DNA of 64,000 bases, taken from contig NZ_JACHHY010000020.1 of assembly GCF_014202905.1 (NCBI RefSeq), forward strand, positions 33,497 to 97,496. Reading direction: 5' to 3'. The stretch is from Chitinivorax tropicus (GTDB taxonomy: Bacteria > Pseudomonadota > Gammaproteobacteria > Burkholderiales > SCOH01). The position numbers and the translations under genes are program-made. Of the stretch, positions 57,288 through 64,000 are shown piece after piece (positions within the stretch are counted from its first letter, which is position 1; each line of letters starts with the position of its first letter). The notes beneath the pieces are model-generated. The model was not told where the DNA came from, did no database searches, and was given only the letters and a program-made list of their open reading frames with translations.

Positions 57288-57310
57288 TTTTTCGCCTGCA
57301 GGGATGTATT

Positions 57311-58105
57311 GTGCAGCAATATCACGATCTACTACGCCATGTGCTGGCGACTGGGGTCAAGAAGACCGATCGCACCGGCACGGGCACGATCTCCGTGTTT
57401 GGCCATCAGATGCGTTTTGACCTGCAAGCCGGGTTTCCGTTGTTGACGACTAAGAAAGTCCACCTCAAGTCCATCATCCATGAATTGTTATGGTTTCTGA
57501 AAGGTGACACCAATATCCAGTATCTGAAGGAGAATGGCGTCACCATATGGGATGAGTGGGCGGATGAAAACGGCAACCTTGGGCCGGTCTATGGCTCGCA
57601 ATGGCGCAGCTGGCCAGCAGCAGATGGCCGACATATCGACCAGATCAGCCAGGTAGTCGAGCAGATCAAACGAACCCCCGACTCTCGCCGTTTGATCGTC
57701 TCTGCTTGGAATGTGGGAGAGATCGAACAGATGAAACTGCCCCCTTGCCATGCTTTTTTCCAATTCTATGTGGCAGAGGGCAGACTCTCTTGCCAGCTCT
57801 ATCAGCGTAGCGCCGATATCTTCCTGGGCGTGCCTTTCAACATTGCCAGCTATGCGCTGTTGACCATGATGATGGCGCAGGTATGCAATCTGCAACCTGG
57901 TGAATTCATTCACACCTTGGGCGATGCCCACATCTATTCGAATCACCTTGAGCAAGTAGACATTCAACTTGGACGGACTCCACGTGCTCTGCCGACCATG
58001 TGGATCAACCCTGCGGTCGACGATATCTTTGCTTTCACCTATGACGATTTCCGTCTGGATGGCTACGAGCCGTATCCCGCAATCAAAGCACCGGTGGCTG
58101 TATGA
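57311..58105 (+). CDS. thyA: Thymidylate synthase
   Basis: Makes dTMP from dUMP with methylene-tetrahydrofolate. The 264-residue protein has the catalytic C146 in [12 protein letters not shown], the dUMP-binding [17 protein letters not shown], and [14 protein letters not shown] at the start. Length equals that of E. coli ThyA. The start codon is GTG. orf74 starts within its stop codon and folA follows, so the dTMP cycle enzymes are co-transcribed. Confidence 0.96.
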   Translation: MQQYHDLLRHVLATGVKKTDRTGTGTISVFGHQMRFDLQAGFPLLTTKKVHLKSIIHELLWFLKGDTNIQYLKENGVTIWDEWADENGNLGPVYGSQWRSWPAADGRHIDQISQVVEQIKRTPDSRRLIVSAWNVGEIEQMKLPPCHAFFQFYVAEGRLSCQLYQRSADIFLGVPFNIASYALLTMMMAQVCNLQPGEFIHTLGDAHIYSNHLEQVDIQLGRTPRALPTMWINPAVDDIFAFTYDDFRLDGYEPYPAIKAPVAV

Positions 58106-58326
58106 GTGGAGAATTCGATCACGTTGTTTGGCGCTCACCAAAGGGTGAGGTGTTGGCCTGCGTTGAGAAAATCAAAGTCATGCGGGAAAACCTCGAAGAG
58201 CTGCGGCAAATGGCCCAGGATGCGTTAGAAGACGCACTTTTGATGGGGGGCGACGAGCGCCAAGTGCGGCAGGTATTGCATGATCTGGTGGATGGGCTCA
58301 CCAACCCCTATCCAGAGGAGCAATGA
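58102..58326 (+). CDS. Conserved hypothetical protein between thyA and folA
   Basis: A 74-residue acidic helical protein beginning [19 protein letters not shown] and ending in [14 protein letters not shown]. It is coupled by ATGA overlaps to thyA before and folA after, which makes it a real gene. No known domain is recognised. It may be a small partner of the folate/thymidylate enzymes, but nothing in the sequence shows this. Confidence 0.75.
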   Translation: MSGEFDHVVWRSPKGEVLACVEKIKVMRENLEELRQMAQDALEDALLMGGDERQVRQVLHDLVDGLTNPYPEEQ

Positions 58327-58841
58327 TGGCAACCATTGTGTCTTTGATCGCCGCCATGGCCCGCAACCGTGTCATCGGTATCGAAAACCGACTACCGTGG
58401 CACCTGCCTGAAGACTTGCAATACTTCAAGCGCATCACCATGGGCAAACCGGTCATCATGGGGCGGAAAACCTACGAATCCATCGGTCGCCCCCTGCCAG
58501 GTAGACGCAACATCGTCGTCACGCGCAGCCTGGAGTGGGCCGCCGACGGCGTCCATATTGCGCACTCAATCGATGAAGCGCTACGACTGGCAGGTGAGAT
58601 CGAGGAAATATTTGTTATTGGTGGGGCCGAGCTGTACCAGCAAGCCATGCCGTTCGCCCAGCGCCTGTATCTGACCGAAGTAGACCTGACCCCGCCCGGT
58701 GACGCCCATTTTCCGCCGTTGCCCGATAGCTGGATTGAGCACACGAGGGACGCACACCCTGATCAAGGCCGTGGTTTTGGATATGCCTTTGTTCGTTACG
58801 AGTGTCAGCAGATGGATATCAATGCTGTGAACGGGCGGTAG
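58323..58841 (+). CDS. folA: Dihydrofolate reductase
   Basis: NADPH-dependent enzyme that regenerates tetrahydrofolate after the ThyA reaction. The 172-residue protein has the typical N-terminus TIVSLIAAMARNRVIG, the active-site ENRLPWHLPEDLQYFK with an acidic residue in the folate-binding helix, and GRKTYESIGRPLPGR. Two ATGs (58323, 58326) overlap the previous stop; the family fits either. It is the last gene of the thyA operon before a terminator. Confidence 0.95.
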   Translation: MMATIVSLIAAMARNRVIGIENRLPWHLPEDLQYFKRITMGKPVIMGRKTYESIGRPLPGRRNIVVTRSLEWAADGVHIAHSIDEALRLAGEIEEIFVIGGAELYQQAMPFAQRLYLTEVDLTPPGDAHFPPLPDSWIEHTRDAHPDQGRGFGYAFVRYECQQMDINAVNGR

Positions 58842-58958
58842 GGGCTGGAATGCAATAGGGGGCGTGTATCAGTAGTGGGTGGTGACAGTGATCACTCCAA
58901 TGCCCTTAGATGCCCACCGCATGCTTCTCGATTTGGTATGTCACTGCGTGTGTGGGCA

Positions 58959-58988
58959 AAAAAGCCAACCTGGCATGGTTGGCTTTTT
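58959..58988 (+). terminator. folA rho-independent terminator
   Basis: Perfect 12-base stem AAAAAGCCAACC/GGTTGGCTTTTT with loop TGGCAT. It is symmetrical enough to work for both the folA transcript and the convergent hydrolase gene at 59074. Confidence 0.85.
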
Positions 58989-59073
58989 CAATGGTAGTGG
59001 CGGAGTCTGGCAAGCGGTATAGTGGCCGCAGGCAGGAAAGCCGCCGATTAAATCATTCTTGTAATGGCGCCAT

Positions 59074-60183
59074 CTAGGTTTCACGTGCGATCTTCGTCAA
59101 CCGTGCGCCAACTAATGCGGGATCTACGCCTTTGCTCGTCAGCACAACGACAACTTGCTCCCGAGCCCGGTCAATGCTGATGTAAGCACCATAGCCTGCA
59201 ACTAAGCCGTTGTGCCACAAGATGTCTCGGTTGCCCAGCAGCCGGTCTATCCAAACAGGCCGCATCCAGCCTATGGCTGTGTTACCGTTCTGGATTTCTC
59301 GGGTACGGGCTAAGGTGCTGGCAAGCGGGGATTGTGGATCAAAATGTGCCCTCCCAAAGCGCAGCAAATCATGAGCAGTGGAAGTCATGGAGCCGGCCCC
59401 GGTTAAAGATTTAAACCGCCAGGGCGCACATGGCTTGCCATCCGTATCGTACCCTTGAACCAAAGCCCTAGATACAGCATCAGGCAGGTCTGCATGGGTG
59501 TGCGCCATGCCCAGTGGAGCGAGTACTTCGCGATGCAATAACTCGGGGTAGGTTGTGTCTGTCACCAGCTCCATTACATGAGCCAACAAGCCCATCCCGT
59601 AATTGGAATATTCGAACGTGCCAGGAGCGCGGATACCTTCTGGTTTCGCGAGGTAGGCCCATACAGCATCTGTCGACAGATGGTTGTAGGGATCTAGCAT
59701 GATTTGCTCTTGCCCCACCAATCGAATTACTTCGTCTTCCAGAGATTTGGGAACAGACGGGAATCCTGCGGTATGGGTAGCAAGCTGTCGCAGTGTGATG
59801 CGTTTAACTTCAGGTGCCAGCATCATTTGCTTACCAGGCAGATCGCCCAGGGTTTGCTCCCACTTCAAAATACCTTGGTCCACCAAGCGCTGAGCCAGTG
59901 TTGCCGTGAACACCTTGGTCACGGAGCCTATTTGATAAGTATCCGCACTGGCATTTTGACGGCCAAGGGTTTGCATCCAAGTGTGCTCTCCTTTGGCCAC
60001 CGCGATCACAACGTCTGATACCTTAGCATTGGTGTGGAGCTTCTCTGCCTCCGATTGTATCTGGTCTTGCAAGGGGCGGGTGTCTTCGACGTAAGTGAGT
60101 TTATGGTAAACAAAGCTAAGCGCGATCCCAGCCAATATGGCCAATACCAATGCCGCCCACCCGATGATCGTTGCCATGCTCAT
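59074..60183 (-). CDS. Serine hydrolase of the beta-lactamase/PBP fold
   Basis: A 369-residue membrane-anchored hydrolase (N-terminal transmembrane helix, about residues 5-27). The active-site motifs of the class C beta-lactamase/DD-peptidase family are present: S87-x-x-K90 in GSVTK, Y192-S-N194, and H324-N-G326 in place of the KTG triad. The relatives include esterases, D-aminopeptidases and penicillin-binding-like proteins, so antibiotic resistance is not implied. The gene is convergent with folA. Confidence 0.87.
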   Translation of the reverse strand: MSMATIIGWAALVLAILAGIALSFVYHKLTYVEDTRPLQDQIQSEAEKLHTNAKVSDVVIAVAKGEHTWMQTLGRQNASADTYQIGSVTKVFTATLAQRLVDQGILKWEQTLGDLPGKQMMLAPEVKRITLRQLATHTAGFPSVPKSLEDEVIRLVGQEQIMLDPYNHLSTDAVWAYLAKPEGIRAPGTFEYSNYGMGLLAHVMELVTDTTYPELLHREVLAPLGMAHTHADLPDAVSRALVQGYDTDGKPCAPWRFKSLTGAGSMTSTAHDLLRFGRAHFDPQSPLASTLARTREIQNGNTAIGWMRPVWIDRLLGNRDILWHNGLVAGYGAYISIDRAREQVVVVLTSKGVDPALVGARLTKIARET

Positions 60184-60236
60184 GAGACCATCCCTTTTCT
60201 TTTCAACCTGACCAATTCATGGCGAGTGTGCGGATG

Positions 60237-60764
60237 CTACGCGTTTGATAGAGCGGCCTCCTGAGCGGCTTGGATCAACGCCTTACGCTCAATGCCTAAC
60301 ACCGCCAGCGTGCGTGCCACAATGCCACGTTCCGCTTGTGCAGCGGCATTCAGTACATTTGCACTGAGTAAGGCATCATTGCCCAGCCGGTGCAGAGCCT
60401 GCATCAAAGCCTGAGCTGATGCTGCGCCGCGAAAAATACCTCGCGGGGGATTAGCTGTCGGCCTATTCACATCAGTGGCTATGCCGATAGCCTCGATTGG
60501 GCGCACCTTATTGCCACCCATTCCAACATCACGTAATGCAACGTCATACTGCTGAGCCAGTGCTGTGCGGAATTGGGAGGCATCCACACCGCACACTTGG
60601 AGCGCGAGTGATGCGGTACCATCCGACATATCTAACGCAGCAAGTACGAAATGCTCTGCACCCACCTCAGACTTGGCATCTGCGTGTGCATAGCGTTCAG
60701 CAGCTTCGCACAATTGCTTCAATTGTTTGGCCTTGGCCAGATAGTTTCTGACTCGTTGAAACAT
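60237..60764 (-). CDS. ClpN-domain (Clp R) protein
   Basis: A 175-residue protein resembling the N-terminal adaptor/substrate domain of ClpA/ClpC ATPases: AERYAHADAKSEVGAEHFVL and a second similar repeat, HRLGNDALLSANVLNAAAQ. It has no AAA+ module. Freestanding Clp N domains are known mostly from actinobacteria, usually next to a small HTH gene, as here. A role as a protease adaptor or sensor is possible but not shown. It lies 25 bases downstream of the HTH gene on the same strand. Confidence 0.8.
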   Translation of the reverse strand: MFQRVRNYLAKAKQLKQLCEAAERYAHADAKSEVGAEHFVLAALDMSDGTASLALQVCGVDASQFRTALAQQYDVALRDVGMGGNKVRPIEAIGIATDVNRPTANPPRGIFRGAASAQALMQALHRLGNDALLSANVLNAAAQAERGIVARTLAVLGIERKALIQAAQEAALSNA

Positions 60765-60789
60765 GGATATGCCTTCGGCTGATTCCTAT

Positions 60790-61029
60790 TTACCTAGATG
60801 GCTTACGCATGGCCGTCACCAAGGGTGACAGACGTTTATGTGCCGCCTGCTTGCTGACACCCAGTGCTTGGGCGATATCTGACCATGACCAGCCTTGATC
60901 TAGCGCCGCCGCCACGGCGAGTAATTCAAGGTGGTCGGCTTGGTGACGCAAGGCAACCACCGCTGCAAGCGCGCGCTCAGGATCGGTAGATAGAGGCTCA
61001 CTGATGTCAATAGAGGTCTTGGTTGTCAT
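60790..61029 (-). CDS. Small helix-turn-helix protein paired with ClpN protein
   Basis: A 79-residue protein with a helix-turn-helix near its C-terminus: the stretch GWSWSDIAQALGVSKQAAHK is a clear HTH (sigma-4-like/AsnC-like). A helical segment RHQADHLELLAVAAALDQ precedes it, a pattern known from actinobacterial proteins paired with Clp N proteins. Start is the ATG at 61029, not the longer frame. Half-sites of an inverted repeat array overlap the start, suggesting self-control. Confidence 0.8.
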   Translation of the reverse strand: MTTKTSIDISEPLSTDPERALAAVVALRHQADHLELLAVAAALDQGWSWSDIAQALGVSKQAAHKRLSPLVTAMRKPSR

Positions 61030-61032
61030 GCC

Positions 61033-61079
61033 GTCAATGTTAGTTGACGGGCATCCTGTCGTCAACATTTGCTGACGAC
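61033..61079. promoter_or_regulatory. Array of inverted GTCAA/TTGAC half-sites
   Basis: Upstream of the HTH gene lie four half-sites in alternating orientation: GTCAA (61033), TTGAC (61044), GTCAA (61061) and TGACGAC (61073). Two perfect seven-base palindromic pairs are formed: GTTGACG/CGTCAAC (61043-61049, 61060-61066) and GTCGTCA/TGACGAC (61058-61064, 61073-61079). The position just before the start codon is what is expected for an autorepressor operator. Confidence 0.55.
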
Positions 61080-61116
61080 TTGCTCTATCTTTTTTGAAAA
61101 AACTTACCTATTGATG

Positions 61117-62006
61117 TTACACGTCCACCGACGGCCTGTAGCGGTAAGCTAGGGTGTGTTCACGGTAACCAGATGTAAGCGCGTTAGAGATACAGGAGGG
61201 TATTGAATCGACTGGCGAGTTTGTAGTATCGGGGGCATACGACGGAACTGCTTGAAGCGATTGAAGATATCTCCACTGTTGAACCACGACGTCCTGGGCA
61301 GCGATGGTGGCCAGGTTATGGAGCAGGATGGCCACGTGAAATTCCTGGCGGATGGCCTGTGGCGTCTTGCCCCCGAATTGTTCGAGCATGAGGCGACACT
61401 TGAGATGGCGGAACGCTTCCTTGATGCGTCAGTGTTTTTGATCTGATCGAGTGTGGTAAAGGCTGAAGCCGGCCACCGCGCTTCGTCCAGCAGCGAGGTT
61501 GCCAACACTTTGAGGTGGACGTTATTGAGTGGTACGCGCACAGGTGCAGCGAAACTGGCTGCAAGGGCAAGCCGAGCTGGGCAAAATCTTGGCACTGCGA
61601 CCGGCCAGGTGAGATATCGATCAGCGTTCCGGGCGCACCGGAGACAATGAAGGCCTTGACCTGCTTGGAGAAGTTAAGCTTGAGGCGGATGCAGAGGTGA
61701 CTTGCGTTGGTGTGCAGGCGTGCAAACAGCCAGCAGGCTGGGATAACAGCTGTCAAGCACCATTAGATCGCTCGGGCGCAGGTGGTCAAGCTGGACGGTC
61801 AGCATGCTACGCTCGTCCTGGGTGTCGGCGGCCAGCGTGGCGAACAGAATCAAGCCGGTTCTGGCTTGGTGCAAGGCGGCACGGGCGAGACTGTACACGC
61901 CCATATCGGTGCGGTAGCAGCCGAAGCCGAAACCATCCTTGTCTGCACGGAGAGTGTCGGAATGGGTAGGCGGCAGACAGAGGGTGGTGTCATCGCCCGC
62001 GACCAC
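61117..62006 (-). pseudogene. Decayed IS4-family transposase
   Basis: Transposase relic on the minus strand broken into several frames. In order come LDSCYPSLLAVCTPAHQ, then RLKLNFSKQVKAFIVSGAPG in another frame, then VLATSLLDEARWPASAF, then RIKEAFRHLKCRLMLEQFGG, then KTPQAIRQEFHVAILLHNLA. Together they follow the order of IS4-type transposases, including the E-x6-K region near the end. At least two frameshifts and one in-frame TGA (in the segment KH-stop-R just before RIKEAF) are present. It cannot encode an active enzyme. Confidence 0.8.
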
Positions 62007-62054
62007 CCTGAAGCCATGCCAGTCCGGTGCGGGGGGAGTGGTGGGTTATAACAA

Positions 62055-62450
62055 AAGACTAATTTAGCGGTAGTGGCTCGTGGATGGGGATGCAGGTGAT
62101 ATCGGTCATCCAGGCCGTGTCCGTTTCTGTCGTGCTGGATTGCCGATCTGGCATATTGGGGGCTATCGGTATCGAATGCTTGCAGTTGGTAGTTGCCTTG
62201 TAGTGCCGTTCGTGGCGAGCGTGGATGCCGTATTTCTGCATCTACCGTTGGATAAGTGCCTTGCTTACTGGGTTTCTTCGCGACTTGAGTTCCTGATGGA
62301 TGCGCGGCGAACCCCAAGTGCCGTAGCGTGCAGCATGGATGCTGCGAATCAACGCAAGCCATGCGCATCCGACAATCGGCGATGCCGCTTGCGCTAACGG
62401 ACAACCGCTTGCCCCGAGACTGTGGCAAGTCGTGTTTGCGCGTCTGATCA
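62055..62450 (-). pseudogene. Truncated IS3-family orfB relic
   Basis: Minus-strand remnant of an IS3-type integrase (OrfB). Readable parts are IRSIHAARYGTWGSPRIHQE, then after an in-frame TAG MQKYGIHARHERHYKATTN and TDTAWMTDITCIPIHE. The DDE catalytic core beyond the first Asp is missing. It lies directly downstream of an orfA relic on the same strand. Confidence 0.75.
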
Positions 62451-62463
62451 ATTACGGCAGTAT

Positions 62464-62740
62464 GTCACTGCGACCTCTTGGCAAAGTGTGCCGTGACTTT
62501 TTCCAGGATTTCGAGCCTCATCTTGAGGCGAGCATCCTCGGTACCCAGGCGGGACATTTCTATCTGTCCGAGCGTAACCGGCTTGCCAGAACCGACGGCC
62601 AGTTTTCAGCCTCGTGGACCGTGTGCCGGTTGCCTCTACTTGGGAATAACAAGATCGCGTGCAACTTGGGTCGGTGTCATGCCTTTGGTTTTGACAGGGC
62701 GGATCGCTTCCTGCTTGAATCAGGTACTATCTGAAATCTA
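62464..62740 (-). pseudogene. IS3-family orfA relic
   Basis: Minus-strand remnant of an IS3-type OrfA, reading FKQEAIRPVKTKGMTPTQVA and, after a stop and a damaged part, EDARLKMRLEILEKVTAHFA up to TGA at 62464-62466. The pattern (HTH then coiled-coil leucine zipper) is that of OrfA of IS3 elements. It carries at least two in-frame stops. Confidence 0.75.
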
Positions 62741-62864
62741 CCTCCAAACCCAGGCTTAACTCACTATGCATTCATCTTCAAACAATGGACTCAGGTCCCC
62801 ATCAAGTTTATTGATTCGGCCCTCAGAAGTTTGAATTTTTCTGTCGAGGCGTGGTCTATTGTGC

Positions 62865-63642
62865 ATGGATAAAGAAGACGCTCGTCAACAATCACTGGAA
62901 CAGCTCACGAACGGCGCAAGCAAGTCGTGCATCTGCATAAAAGCGACCTTGGCATCATGCAGATCGTCGAACTGTCAGGGCTCAGCTATCCGACCGTACG
63001 CAACACCATCAAGCTGTTCGAGGCAGGCGGCTGGCCTGCCATCAAACCTGCGGCACGCGGCCACCAGCACGGTGAAGGCTGACGGCTCAGCGCCGATCAG
63101 GAAGCCGCCATTGGGCGCATCATTCGCGACAGTCGCCCCGAGCAGTTGAAGATGGATTTCTAATGGATTTCTATCTGTGGAGCCGCGCCGCTGTCGGGGA
63201 GCTGATCCGGCGCGAATACGGGATCGAACTGGGCATGTGCACCGCCACCCATCAGGGCAAGATGCGCTGGATGATTATTGACGAGGCATTCAATGCGGAT
63301 CGGCTGATTGAAATTCTGGCGTCCCTGATCAAGGAGACCAAGCGCAAGGTATTCCTGATTTTGGACAATCTGCGCGTGTACCACAGCAAACCGGTCAAAG
63401 CATGGCTAGCAGAATGTATCGCGCAAATAGAGGTGTTCTACCTGCCAAGTTACAGTCCAGAACTGAACCCGGAAGAGCGGTTAAACGCCGATCTAAAACA
63501 TGCCATGGGCAAGCGTGCACTGATACGTACCAAAGTAAAATTGCGCGAAGCTGCCAATGAACACATGACGCAGCTGGAGCAATCCCCGGAGCGCATCCGA
63601 GCCTATTCTCAGGACCTGGTAGTCAAGTATGCGGCGGGTTAA
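62865..63642 (+). pseudogene. Decayed IS630-family transposase
   Basis: The frame begins MDKEDARQQSLEQL, then a one-base deletion near 62911 shifts it. The continuation HERRKQVVHLHKSDLGIMQI, SYPTVRNTIKLFEAGGWPAI is clear in the next frame up to TGA at 63079. A tandem duplication of ATGGATTTCTA (63152-63162, 63163-63173) breaks the frame again. The last part, 63163-63642, is open for 159 residues: it joins GELIRREYGIEL directly to HQGKMRWMIIDEAFNADR, so about 100 residues with the first catalytic Asp are deleted in frame. DNLRVYHSKPV and PSYSPELNPEE remain. Confidence 0.85.
63152..63173. repeat. 11-bp perfect tandem duplication
   Basis: ATGGATTTCTA occurs twice in direct succession inside the IS630 relic. 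Removing one copy would restore the frame LKMDFYLWSRA across the junction. Confidence 0.9.
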
Positions 63643-63921
63643 AACATTAAAGGGCCGGATCAATAATCAGTATTCCAGTCGCAATCGCAGCGATTGCCAA
63701 GATGATCCAGATCGTCCGCGAACTCATCTCGCTTCCTCAAAGTGTTGTTCTGAGATTCTTCCGCAATGATCGCTGAAGTCTTCAGCAGTCTTGGGGAGGC
63801 AGGACCAAGTCGATTGTGCTGCCCAACGGTAGAGTTAACGGGCGGCAAACTGAGTAGCAGTTTGACGGGCGCTGTTGCATAAATCCTGAATCGGGCGATG
63901 CTCCTCTTTACCCCAACGGAT
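63643..63921. other. Interval between IS630 relic and IS5-like end
   Basis: No credible gene; the minus-strand ORF at 63660-63848 has no recognisable content. A perfect hairpin CAAACTG-AGTAG-CAGTTTG (63846-63864) is bracketed by direct repeats ACGGGCG (63838-63844 and 63865-63871) next to the IS5-like terminus. Confidence 0.4.
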
Positions 63922-64000
63922 TTACGCCAAAGCTACCGTGCACGGACGGCCCAGCATGCTGAAGTGGTTCAAGATGGCAGCACGCACCTGCAGCTCTGCC
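63868..64000 (-). mobile_element. End of an IS5-like insertion element (runs off the window)
   Basis: From 63868 the sequence GGCGCTGTTGCATAAATC resembles the terminal inverted repeat of IS5/IS903-type elements. Reading the minus strand from the window edge gives the C-terminus of a protein, ELQVRAAILNHFSMLGRPCT followed by VALA and a stop at 63922-63924. This resembles the tail of IS5-family transposases. The element and its other end lie beyond 64000, so the family call is tentative. Confidence 0.55.
63922..64000 (-). CDS. C-terminus of a probable IS5-family transposase (partial)
   Basis: Only the last 25 codons are visible, ending RAAILNHFSMLGRPCTVALA. The stop is about 55 bases from the presumed element end, as expected for a compact IS. 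Nothing of the catalytic core is in the window, so activity cannot be judged. Confidence 0.5.
   Translation of the reverse strand, partial: AELQVRAAILNHFSMLGRPCTVALA

Noticed and set aside
59074..60183. Calling the serine hydrolase a beta-lactamase resistance gene
   Set aside because: It has the fold motifs but an HNG instead of KTG third motif and a membrane anchor, and many family members are esterases or peptidases.

Overview
The window reads as a chromosomal segment of a betaproteobacterium, most likely of the Neisseriales / Chromobacteriaceae-Chitinivorax type. The reasons are: the gene order ispG-hisS-yfgM-bamB-der-hfq-hflX-hflK-hflC-DUF2065-hisZ-purA, an EarP/EF-P pair with an arginine at EF-P position 32, the divergent rne/rluC arrangement, HisZ (the regulatory HisRS paralogue), and a PEP-CTERM protein. 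Most proteins are full length with clear family motifs. No tRNA, rRNA or CRISPR array was seen.

Layout. 1-12.4 kb: a dense plus-strand housekeeping run for isoprenoid synthesis (ispG), histidyl-tRNA charging (hisS), outer-membrane assembly and periplasmic chaperoning (yfgM, bamB), ribosome GTPases (der, hflX), Hfq, the FtsH modulators HflK/HflC, and HisZ/PurA. 12.4-20.3 kb: an RluA-type pseudouridine synthase converging on serB and mfd, then a NlpC/P60 lytic enzyme and a UbiB/ABC1 kinase. 20.4-26.7 kb: a six-gene minor-pilin operon (pilE, fimT-like, pilV, pilW, pilX, pilY1) that is clearly AT-richer in its second half. 26.9-28.3 kb: cysM and a SemiSWEET transporter.

28.4-36 kb: an accessory metabolic island. 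It holds a PLP fold-III enzyme, an aldehyde dehydrogenase with an unusual N-terminal domain, and a GMC oxidoreductase, all on the minus strand. Divergent to these are a FadL-type porin and a TetR regulator. This looks like an uptake and oxidation pathway for a hydrophobic alcohol. 36.2-39.6 kb: a two-gene McrBC-type restriction system. 39.7-44.4 kb: small accessory genes (PEP-CTERM protein, GNAT acetyltransferase, DUF2834 membrane protein) and a large acetyl-CoA hydrolase/transferase family protein.

44.9-58.8 kb: an M1 aminopeptidase, earP-efp, rne (minus strand), rluC, a HAD phosphatase, a Rieske protein, an S49 peptidase, an unaccompanied motD, and thyA-orf74-folA. 59-61 kb: a serine beta-lactamase-fold hydrolase and a ClpN-domain protein paired with a small HTH protein. 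An array of inverted GTCAA/TTGAC half-sites lies in front of that pair. 61.1-64 kb: a graveyard of insertion sequences. It contains a frameshifted IS4-type transposase, IS3-type orfA and orfB fragments, an IS630 transposase with an internal deletion and an 11-bp tandem duplication, and the end of an IS5-like element running off the window.

The least familiar parts are the GMC/ALDH-fusion/FadL/TetR island, the ClpN-HTH pair with its operator array, and a short ORF with a strong ribosome binding site that is interrupted by an amber codon near 40.8 kb. All family assignments come from reading motifs by eye; no database search was possible.
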